A DNA stretch of 5,451 nucleotides from Candidatus Equihabitans merdae (GTDB lineage: Bacteria > Bacillota > Clostridia > Lachnospirales > Lachnospiraceae), in contig JAGHUB010000085.1 of NCBI GenBank assembly GCA_018065025.1, positions 1-5,451 on the forward strand, in the 5' to 3' direction. Positions 1 through 5,262 of the stretch are shown piece after piece. Positions within the stretch are counted from its first letter, which is position 1. Every line of letters begins with the position of its first letter. A program made the translations under genes and the position numbers. Under the pieces are notes generated by a model. The model saw nothing but the letters and a program-made list of their open reading frames with translations, did no database searches and was not told where the DNA came from.

Positions 1-674
1 CCCATATTCAACCACTTCATCTTTGGTAAAATATGGCCGAACTTCTCTTCCACTGCGTCCAATGTAACAGCAAGGGCATCCGCATTCTGTTCACACAGAG
101 TATGGAAATGCAGACCATCCAGCATCTCTAGCAGATCTTCAGTCATGAGGCGATCCCACTGGTCCTTTGTCGTACCAAGACGACTGCCCGGGGCACAGGG
201 ATCATATATATCATGCCCATCCTGGGTGGAGCATTCCGGATTAATGCGCAAGCCCACTTCTTTACCGGCAGCTTTAGCTTTGGCACCAAAACGCTTTAAC
301 TGTCCCGGAGAATTAAATACGATGTGGTCCGCATAATTAAGCAGCTCATCAAATTCGTCGTCCCGGTAAGCTCCGCAGAATACATGGACTTCCTTGCCCG
401 GCATCTCCTCTGCCCCAAGCCTGGCTTCATAGAGACCACTGGCCTCTGTTCCTGCCAGGAAAGGTGCCAATACCGGATAGAGATCAAAGTTTGAAAATGC
501 TTTCTGAGCCAGCAGGATCTTGCATCCTGTACGCTCCATAACCCCGGCCAGGATTCGACCATTAGCTTTCAGCATTTTCTCATCCAAGATGTAACAGGGG
601 GATTTAAGATGACCGAATAATTCTTCCGGCCTATGCCCATCTAATCCGGCAAAAATGATTTCATCTTTTGTCAT
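1..674 (-). CDS. nspC: Carboxynorspermidine/carboxyspermidine decarboxylase, N-terminal part (cut by window edge)
   Basis: PLP-dependent decarboxylase of the alanine-racemase-fold family. It removes the carboxyl group from carboxyspermidine (or carboxynorspermidine) to give spermidine, the last step of the aspartate-semialdehyde route, in the cytoplasm. I translated the open minus-strand frame by hand: 224 complete codons, no stop, running off the left edge; the family is usually about 370-380 residues, so roughly 60% is present. Visible family motifs are KSPCYILDE (24-32), the PLP-lysine segment ILLAQKAFS with K58, ASGLYEARLG (78-87), GLRINPE (141-147), YDPCAPGSRLG (157-167) and GLHFHTLCEQ (187-196). 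The lysine motif reads QKAF where I expect LKGF or LKCF, a conservative variant. ATG at 674 is the only sensible start because an in-frame TAA lies 15 nt upstream. The Shine-Dalgarno is weak (AGTGAT). The gene starts 20 bp after the synthase stop, so it is the third gene of the operon. Family assignment is firm; preferred substrate (carboxyspermidine or carboxynorspermidine) is not decidable here. Confidence 0.95.
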   Translation of the reverse strand, partial: MTKDEIIFAGLDGHRPEELFGHLKSPCYILDEKMLKANGRILAGVMERTGCKILLAQKAFSNFDLYPVLAPFLAGTEASGLYEARLGAEEMPGKEVHVFCGAYRDDEFDELLNYADHIVFNSPGQLKRFGAKAKAAGKEVGLRINPECSTQDGHDIYDPCAPGSRLGTTKDQWDRLMTEDLLEMLDGLHFHTLCEQNADALAVTLDAVEEKFGHILPKMKWLNM

Positions 675-694
675 CGTTCTATCACTTTACTTAT

Positions 695-1954
695 TTAGTC
701 AACCATGACAGGAGCATGAGACTCGCTTCTGGGAAGACCATACTGATCCAGAGCATCCAGGAAGGGATCCGGATCAAACTCTTCTACAGTGTGAACACCG
801 ATGGTGTTCCATTTGCCTGTCAGCAGCATGAGAGCGCCGCACATGGCCGGTACACCTGTGGTGTAGCTGACGGCCTGACTGCCCACTTCACGGTAGCATT
901 CCTGATGATCACAGACATTGTAGATGTAGTAAGTCTTGTCCTGACCATCCTTCTTACCTTTAAAAATGCAGCCGATATTGGTCTTACCAACAGTGCGGGG
1001 ACCAAGGCTGGCAGGATCCGGCAGAAGGGCCTTGAGGAACTTAATGGGAACGATTTCCTGACCTTCGAACATGACAGGGGTGGTGCCCAGCATGCCAACA
1101 TTTTCCAGACAACGCATATGATCCAGATAGCTCTGACCGAAGGTCATGAAGAAACGGATGCGCTGTACTTCAGGAATATTCAAAGCCAGAGATTCGATTT
1201 CCTCATGGTGAAGCAAGTACATGTCTTTGTGACCTACCTGGTCGAAATCGTACTCACGTTTAATGCTCATAGCCGGAATTTCTACCCAGTGACCATCTTC
1301 CCAATAGGAACCCGGAGCACTGACTTCACGAAGGTTAACCTCCGGATTAAAGTTGGTGGCAAATGCATAGCCGTGATCGCCGCCGTTGCAGTCCAGGATA
1401 TCGATGGTATCGATGGTGTCGAATTCATGCTTCTTGGCATAAGCACAATAAGCCTGAGTAACGCCCGGATCGAAACCGCAGCCCAGAAGGGCTACCAGAC
1501 CGGCATCTTCGAATTTCTTGCGGTAAGCCCACTGCCAGCTGTAATCAAAATAAGCTGAGAAACCGGCTTCTTCACAGCGTTTCTCATAGATAGCTCTCCA
1601 CTTAGGATCATCTGTATCTTCCGGCTCATAGTTGGCTGTATCCATATAATTAACGCCACAGGCCAGACAGGCATCCATAATGGTCAGATCCTGATAGGGA
1701 AGCGCGATGTTCATAACCAGATCAGGTTTGTAGCTATTGATGAGATCAATAACCTGCTGAACATCATCGGCATCTACCTGAGCCGTGGTGATCTTTGTTT
1801 TTGTATTGGGTGAAAGCTTAGCGGCAAGTTCTTCACAGCGGGATACTGTACGACTGGCAATGCACAGCTCTGTAAAAACATCACTAACCTGACAACATTT
1901 ACTGATAGCAACGGATGCCACACCGCCGCAACCGATAACTAATACTCTACTCAT
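695..1954 (-). CDS. Carboxynorspermidine/carboxyspermidine synthase (saccharopine dehydrogenase family)
   Basis: NADPH-dependent cytoplasmic enzyme that condenses putrescine (or diaminopropane) with L-aspartate beta-semialdehyde and reduces the imine to carboxyspermidine (or carboxynorspermidine). The 419-residue product has the usual family length. Residues 1-20 hold a Rossmann nucleotide motif (VLVIGCGGVAS, 5-15), followed by CIASRTVSRCEEL. Further family signatures are DYSWQWAYRKKFEDAGL (137-153), GCGFDPGVTQ (158-167), CNGGDHGYAFATNFNPE (189-205), LLPDPASLGPRTVGKT (310-325) and SYTTGVPAM (363-371). These closely resemble the Vibrio enzyme as I remember it, which separates this protein from true saccharopine dehydrogenases of lysine metabolism. 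A segment around residues 108-135 (rich in E, D and K) seems longer than in Vibrio. The start is set by a strong SD (AAGGAGGGG, about 1960-1969), which overlaps the speB stop codon, so translation is probably coupled. NspC follows after 20 bp. Substrate preference is inference. Confidence 0.94.
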   Translation of the reverse strand: MSRVLVIGCGGVASVAISKCCQVSDVFTELCIASRTVSRCEELAAKLSPNTKTKITTAQVDADDVQQVIDLINSYKPDLVMNIALPYQDLTIMDACLACGVNYMDTANYEPEDTDDPKWRAIYEKRCEEAGFSAYFDYSWQWAYRKKFEDAGLVALLGCGFDPGVTQAYCAYAKKHEFDTIDTIDILDCNGGDHGYAFATNFNPEVNLREVSAPGSYWEDGHWVEIPAMSIKREYDFDQVGHKDMYLLHHEEIESLALNIPEVQRIRFFMTFGQSYLDHMRCLENVGMLGTTPVMFEGQEIVPIKFLKALLPDPASLGPRTVGKTNIGCIFKGKKDGQDKTYYIYNVCDHQECYREVGSQAVSYTTGVPAMCGALMLLTGKWNTIGVHTVEEFDPDPFLDALDQYGLPRSESHAPVMVD

Positions 1955-1966
1955 TAATGCCCCTCC

Positions 1967-2818
1967 TTATAATAAAGCCAGTAAAAACTCGCGCATGACT
2001 TTGCAAGCTGTTGCTGTGCTGACACCTGTGGGATCCAACTGAGGTGCCAGTTCATTGACATCAGCGGCAACGATGCGACACTGTGTTACTGTGCGAATTG
2101 CTTCTAAAAGCTGCAGGAATGTGACACCGCCTGCTTCCGGTGTGCCTGTTCCGGGAAATGCGCCGGGATCCAGGCAATCCAGATCTATGGTGAAATAAAC
2201 CGGTACGTTTAATGCTTTCAGCTCTTCTACCGTCTCCTTTAAGCCATCAAAGCTTAAAGCATGCATATCGGTATGTTCCTTAGCAAATGCGAATTCTTCT
2301 CTTTCGCCGCTTCGGATACAGAACTGATGGATGCGACCATCCCCCAGAATATCGTGACATCTGCGAATAACGCAGGCATGACTTAATCTGGCACCCAGAT
2401 AATCATCTCTGAGATCTGCATGAGCATCAAAATGCACGATATGAAGATCCGGATATTTCTCGGCAACGGCTCTGACAGAGCCTAATGTCACCAGATGTTC
2501 ACCACCGATCAGCATAGGCAGCTTGCCATCTTCCAGGATTTCACGAGCTCTGTCTTCGATGTCTGCCAGAGCACTCTCGGCACTGCCGAAGCAAAGTTCG
2601 ATATCACCGGAATCGAATACCGCATAATCCGTCAGATCTTTGTCCTGATAGGGACTGTAGGTCTCCAGACCAAAGCTTTCATGGCGCATGGCAGCTGAAC
2701 CAAATCGTGCGCCGGGCCTGAAGCTTGTGGTTGAATCGAAAGGAGCCCCGAACAGGACGATGCGGGCATCCTCATAATCAGCATCACAGCCGATAAAAGT
2801 CTCAATATTTGGTTTCAT
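1967..2818 (-). CDS. speB: Agmatinase (ureohydrolase family)
   Basis: Binuclear manganese ureohydrolase that splits agmatine into putrescine and urea in the cytoplasm, supplying the diamine for the next enzyme of the operon. The 283-residue product matches the Bacillus-type SpeB length (about 290). All expected metal ligands are visible: H108 in GGEH (105-108), D131, H133 and D135 in HFDAHADLRDD, and D212 and D214 in TIDLDCLDP. Other family features are SFRPGARFG (32-40), the ETYSPY motif (52-57), GTGTPEAGG (223-231) and the C-terminal NELAPQLDPTG with E256. ETYSPY, as in Bacillus SpeB, argues for agmatinase over arginase or formimidoylglutamase. The start at 2818 is preceded by GGAG (2826-2829) at good spacing. 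It is the first gene of a three-gene polyamine operon and sits behind a long structured leader ending in a terminator hairpin, so its transcription is probably controlled in the leader. I see no good promoter between that terminator and the start codon. Arginine decarboxylase, the source of agmatine, is not in the window. Confidence 0.95.
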   Translation of the reverse strand: MKPNIETFIGCDADYEDARIVLFGAPFDSTTSFRPGARFGSAAMRHESFGLETYSPYQDKDLTDYAVFDSGDIELCFGSAESALADIEDRAREILEDGKLPMLIGGEHLVTLGSVRAVAEKYPDLHIVHFDAHADLRDDYLGARLSHACVIRRCHDILGDGRIHQFCIRSGEREEFAFAKEHTDMHALSFDGLKETVEELKALNVPVYFTIDLDCLDPGAFPGTGTPEAGGVTFLQLLEAIRTVTQCRIVAADVNELAPQLDPTGVSTATACKVMREFLLALL

Positions 2819-2825
2819 AACATAT

Positions 2826-2829
2826 CTCC
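2826..2829 (-). promoter_or_regulatory. Ribosome binding site of speB
   Basis: Minus-strand GGAG seven bases before the ATG at 2818. It lies about 40 nt beyond the T-run of the leader terminator and is therefore transcribed only if polymerase reads through that hairpin, unless a promoter I cannot see exists in this short interval. Confidence 0.75.
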
Positions 2830-2867
2830 ATTAAATAATCCGGACAAAGATTCTTACGATGGCTTGC

Positions 2868-2909
2868 AAAAAAAATAGCACTACAGGTGCGCGAAAAAAC
2901 CTGTAGTGC
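2868..2909 (-). terminator. Rho-independent terminator or attenuator in the speB leader
   Basis: On the minus strand GCACTACAGGT (2899-2909) pairs perfectly over 11 bp with ACCTGTAGTGC (2878-2888) across a 10-nt loop, followed by TA and then eight T residues (2868-2875). The T-run is on the minus side only, so the element stops transcription heading into speB. It sits about 50 nt before the speB start codon with no clear promoter after it. It is therefore either a regulated attenuator or the end of a stand-alone small RNA with read-through into the operon. Confidence 0.88.
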
Positions 2910-2927
2910 ATAAATCATCATTATTTC

Positions 2928-3000
2928 GACAGACGACATGAAGCATACTAAAAAGCATGTCACTAACATCTGACTTTGAGAACAAAGTCATGTCTGTGTC
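2928..3000 (-). promoter_or_regulatory. Leader hairpin domain with alternative pairings, upstream of the attenuator
   Basis: An outer helix joins 2989-3000 (GACACAGACATG on the minus strand) to 2928-2940 (CATGTCGTCTGTC), as 6 bp plus 4 bp around a small internal loop. Inside is a perfect 8-bp hairpin TGACTTTG-TTCT-CAAAGTCA (2971-2990), part of which overlaps the outer helix. A second GACATG copy (2956-2961) could instead pair locally with the same CATGTC (2935-2940). Two mutually exclusive states are therefore possible just ahead of the terminator. Pairings are read by eye; no energies were computed. Confidence 0.5.
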
Positions 3001-3058
3001 TTTATCAGAGTCTATATAGCTTCCACTTTTACTACTCTTATTGACAATCTCACAAGTT

Positions 3059-3241
3059 TGCGCTTTCGCACATTTCGGTTTATAGTAACCAACTTATAAA
3101 ACTTAGCTTTTAACTAATCAATAAGGCGGTATAACCACCAAGAATCGGCAGTGGACCCGGCTGTCCGTATGGCCTTAACTCCCAAAGGAGTGGTCCAAGT
3201 AGTGCTTTATAAGACTCCGCAGATACTTCGTCTCAGCAATC
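3059..3241 (-). ncRNA. Structured RNA domain of unknown family (candidate riboswitch or small RNA), 5' part of the speB leader
   Basis: No protein gene fits here, but the minus-strand transcript folds into several consistent helices. A closing helix of 10 bp (one G-U) joins CTTATAAAGC (3204-3213) to GTTTTATAAG (3093-3102). Within it, TGGACC (3192-3197) pairs with GGTCCA (3152-3157) and encloses a hairpin ACTCC-TTTG-GGAGT (3178-3191) and a weaker GGC/GCC hairpin (3159-3174). Next comes the hairpin GGTGGT-TAT-ACCGCC (3125-3139). Beyond the closing helix is TGTGC-GAAA-GCGCA (3059-3072), a GNRA-capped hairpin whose loop is GNRA only on the minus strand, which supports the orientation. The promoter at 3248-3276 would start the RNA near 3241. 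I looked for hallmarks of tmRNA, SRP RNA, RNase P, 6S RNA, T-box, SAM, lysine, cobalamin, glycine, guanidine-I, THF and c-di-GMP riboswitches and found none. The raiA motif and other Clostridia RNAs remain possible. The 3' boundary is uncertain; the transcript probably continues to the terminator at 2868. Confidence 0.6.
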
Positions 3242-3246
3242 GTCAT

Positions 3247-3280
3247 AACATTAACATTCAATCAATTGAATGTCAATGTT
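3247..3280. repeat. Near-perfect 34-bp palindrome, likely operator
   Basis: Two 16-bp arms, AACATTAACATTCAAT (3247-3262) and ATTGAATGTCAATGTT (3265-3280), are inverted copies with 15 of 16 positions matching and a 2-bp spacer. The palindrome covers both hexamers of the putative promoter of the leader RNA and lacks a downstream T-run or GC-rich stem, so it reads as a dimeric regulator binding site and not as a terminator. The regulator is unknown. Confidence 0.7.
3248..3276 (-). promoter_or_regulatory. Putative sigma-A promoter of the speB leader RNA/operon
   Basis: A consensus -35 box TTGACA (3271-3276) is followed after 17 bp by TAATGT (3248-3253), a mediocre -10 box matching the consensus at its first two and last positions. 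Transcription would begin near 3241. Both boxes lie inside the 34-bp palindrome. The site is just downstream of the terminator of the lipoprotein operon, where a new transcription unit is expected. Confidence 0.55.
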
Positions 3281-3331
3281 TTTCACGAGGCTATGTAGAT
3301 TGCATGGATTTTTGTGCTTAAGAAGGAGCAT

Positions 3332-3364
3332 AAAAAGAAGAAGACCCCGCGATGGGATCTTCTT
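3332..3364 (-). terminator. Rho-independent terminator of the cbiK-lipoprotein operon
   Basis: Minus-strand AAGAAGATCCC (3354-3364) pairs over 11 bp, including one G-U, with GGGGTCTTCTT (3338-3348) across a 5-nt loop. It is followed by a T-rich tract ending in TTTTT (3332-3336). It lies 19 bp after the stop codon of the 193-residue lipoprotein, as expected for the end of that unit, and separates it from the speB leader. Confidence 0.88.
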
Positions 3365-3382
3365 CCTAAATTAACATTGTTA

Positions 3383-3964
3383 TTATTCTTCAATAAGTAC
3401 CGGGTTTTGGACGCTGACCTTGTGGTCATACCATTTACCCTTAGTACCGATCAGAGCACAGTCAAAGTCCTCACCGATAACCGGTACCGGAATATCGAAG
3501 CCATATACTTCTTCAGTTTCACCATCACTATAGGTAACTTCATCAGTAGTCGGCTCTAACAATACTGCCCCTTCTGCCTGTGCTTCATCGGCAGTGCCCG
3601 GGAAGAGGTTAACAATATTCTTAGAAACAAGGCTGACATGAATAGTCATATGGCCGTTTTCAACAGTAAGTATGCCTAAGCCTTCGCATGCTTCATTAAT
3701 ATGGAACATAGAACTGTCTGTGACAAATTCGGCTTCATAAACACCATCTTCCAGTTCACATTCGACAGGTTCTTCTGAAGCTTCTTCGCTTTCAACAGCT
3801 TCGGACTCTTCAGCAGCTTCAGCTTCTACTGTGGATTCTTCTGCAGATTCCACAACAGATTCTACGGTGCTTTCTGCAGGAGCGGATTCCTGGGCTTTGC
3901 TGCCGCATCCAAAGATACCGCAGGCAAGAGTAAGTACAGTTACAAATACAGCGATTTTTTTCAT
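3383..3964 (-). CDS. Acidic-linker lipoprotein with possible NEAT-like C-terminal domain
   Basis: Exported, probably membrane-anchored lipoprotein of 193 residues and unproven function. Residues 1-20 form a lipoprotein signal peptide: MKK, a hydrophobic stretch, then IFGC with acylated Cys20. Residues about 24-71 are a low-complexity linker of E, S, A and V that would hold the domain off the membrane. Residues about 74-193 form one compact domain with segments DGVYEAEFVTDSSMF, LTVENGHMTIHVSLVSKNI, TYSDGETEEVYGF, DIPVPVIGEDFDCALIG and KWYDHKVSV. From memory, very similar domains occur in Lachnospiraceae next to CbiK. The order (an opening strand, a glycine-turn hairpin, a final YDH-type strand) weakly recalls NEAT heme-binding domains. 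The second tyrosine of the NEAT YxxxY motif would be V here, so heme binding is a hypothesis. The start has an AAGGA SD (3971-3975). The gene follows cbiK by 18 bp and ends just before a strong terminator, so the two are co-transcribed and probably cooperate. Confidence 0.88.
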   Translation of the reverse strand: MKKIAVFVTVLTLACGIFGCGSKAQESAPAESTVESVVESAEESTVEAEAAEESEAVESEEASEEPVECELEDGVYEAEFVTDSSMFHINEACEGLGILTVENGHMTIHVSLVSKNIVNLFPGTADEAQAEGAVLLEPTTDEVTYSDGETEEVYGFDIPVPVIGEDFDCALIGTKGKWYDHKVSVQNPVLIEE

Positions 3965-3982
3965 GTCATTTCCTTCTTCTAA

Positions 3983-5248
3983 TTAGTCCTGATTCATTTC
4001 GCCAAGAGCGTTACCAACATGTGTAAGATAGACGTCCTGAACGGCCGGGATACGACCCAGACCGGCGATCTGGCAAGTTACATTTTCAAATTTTTCTGAA
4101 GCAACAAACTGTGAATACCAGGATTCTTCATCATCCGGATCAGCCATATCGTTGTTGGCGTGGTCACCGGCAACAACCATCAGAGGACGAAGGATAACAT
4201 TTGTGTAACCTGCGTCAGCGGCAGCAGCGATAACGTTCTGGCATTCTGTTTCTTCCGGTTCACCTTCAACAGTACCGATGAAGCAGTTGTCATAGCCCAG
4301 AGTTGCCATCATAGTCTGCATCTGGCTGTATGTAACCTTGGCTGTGTGAGATGTGCCATGGCCCATGAATACGAAAGCGGTCTTAGCTTCTTTAGCTTCG
4401 TCCAGTGTGTTGTACTCAGAATCTGTTACAGCAGCTTCAACAACAGCTTTAGCAACCAGTTCTTTGTCTTCGTTGACAGCGGAGGCATCTTCGCCTACTT
4501 CACCAAGAAGGGGCTCAGAAACATAGATTGTTTCGATCTGATCTTCATAGTTAGCAAGAGCATCACACAGTTCATCGTATTCAGCACCGTGCATCAGATG
4601 TGTGGGCTGTACAAGGAGCTTCTTAACGCCGTTGGCAACAGCTCTTTCAAGAGCCTGATCAACGTTGTCGATGAATTCGCCGTCACGAGCCTGAACATGG
4701 TTGATGATGATCTGAGCTGTGAAAGCACGTCTTACAGACCAATCCGGATATTCTGCAGCGATCTTGTCTTCGATACCTTTGATATCGATAGCACGGCTGT
4801 CGTTGAAGGATGTACCAAAGCTTACAACAAGGATTTCGTTTTCGCCGATTTCATCAGCATTTCTGGGATCATCAAGGCTGGCATCGCCTGTGTCTCTGCC
4901 GAAGTAATCCGGATCAGCTTCTTCACCTTCTACCATTTCCTTAGCCTCATCTGAAAGAGCATCCCAAGCTGCTTTGGCAGCTTCACACTGAGCATCTGTT
5001 TCATCTGTTCTTTCCTGAACATAGATAGCATCGATGAGATCTGCACAGATCTTGGCCATCTCTTCATCAGTCATTTCAGCAGCTTCTGCTTCTTCTGTTT
5101 CCTCTTCGACTTCTTCAACTTCTTCAGCAACTGATTCTTCAGCAGCTTCTTCTGTAGAAGCCGGAGCCGGTTCTGCCTTCTGGCCGCAAGCTGTCATGCC
5201 GCAAGCAAGAACCATAGATGTAGCTAATGCAAGTAATCTTCTTTTCAT
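3983..5248 (-). CDS. cbiK: Lipid-anchored CbiK-family sirohydrochlorin cobaltochelatase / tetrapyrrole chelatase
   Basis: CbiK-family class II chelatases insert Co2+ (or Fe2+) into sirohydrochlorin for cobalamin or siroheme synthesis. This 421-residue protein carries a lipoprotein signal peptide (MKRRLLALAT, hydrophobic core, MTAC with Cys21), so it should act outside the membrane, unlike the cytoplasmic enzyme of about 260 residues. Residues 25-60 are an E/A-rich linker. Residues 59-110 look like a small helical segment. The chelatase domain runs from about 138 (EILVVSFGTSFNDSR) to the end. The metal-site triad is intact: H297 (FMGHGTSH), E328 (GTVEGEPEE) and H363 (VAGDHANNDM), corresponding to H145, E175 and H207 of Salmonella CbiK, with QPTHLMHGAEYD at 214-225. 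The start is preceded by AAAGGGAG (5254-5261). No other cobalamin genes and no cobalamin riboswitch are visible, so a role in surface tetrapyrrole or heme handling is as plausible as B12 synthesis. The family call is firm; the physiological substrate is open. Confidence 0.93.
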   Translation of the reverse strand: MKRRLLALATSMVLACGMTACGQKAEPAPASTEEAAEESVAEEVEEVEEETEEAEAAEMTDEEMAKICADLIDAIYVQERTDETDAQCEAAKAAWDALSDEAKEMVEGEEADPDYFGRDTGDASLDDPRNADEIGENEILVVSFGTSFNDSRAIDIKGIEDKIAAEYPDWSVRRAFTAQIIINHVQARDGEFIDNVDQALERAVANGVKKLLVQPTHLMHGAEYDELCDALANYEDQIETIYVSEPLLGEVGEDASAVNEDKELVAKAVVEAAVTDSEYNTLDEAKEAKTAFVFMGHGTSHTAKVTYSQMQTMMATLGYDNCFIGTVEGEPEETECQNVIAAAADAGYTNVILRPLMVVAGDHANNDMADPDDEESWYSQFVASEKFENVTCQIAGLGRIPAVQDVYLTHVGNALGEMNQD

Positions 5249-5262
5249 TTCTTCTCCCTTTC

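Noticed and set aside
296..562. Minus-strand open frame of 88 codons
   Set aside because: Wrong frame within nspC; the true frame carries all nspC motifs and is open to the window edge.
668..1558. Plus-strand open frame of 296 codons
   Set aside because: It lies wholly opposite the carboxyspermidine synthase gene, has no recognisable motif or SD, and its composition reflects the antisense of the real gene.
3059..3241. tmRNA, 6S RNA, RNase P, SRP RNA or a standard riboswitch
   Set aside because: None of the characteristic conserved segments I know for these families is present; the raiA motif could not be confirmed or excluded from memory.
2819..3382. CRISPR array, insertion sequence or attachment site
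   Set aside because: No repeated spacer units, transposase fragments or terminal inverted repeats; the palindromes are explained as operator, RNA helices and terminators.
3314..3559. Plus-strand open frame of 81 codons
   Set aside because: It spans the terminator hairpin and is antisense to the end of the lipoprotein gene; the KKKK-rich start comes from the terminator sequence.
3740..3895. Repetitive acidic (GAA/TCT-rich) tract as a DNA repeat element
   Set aside because: It encodes the E/S/A/V linker of the lipoprotein in frame, and a similar tract encodes the CbiK linker; this is low-complexity protein sequence, not a mobile or structured DNA repeat.
4160..4954. Plus-strand open frame of 264 codons
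   Set aside because: Antisense shadow of cbiK, whose catalytic triad is clear on the other strand; the product is F/S/V-rich with no family features.
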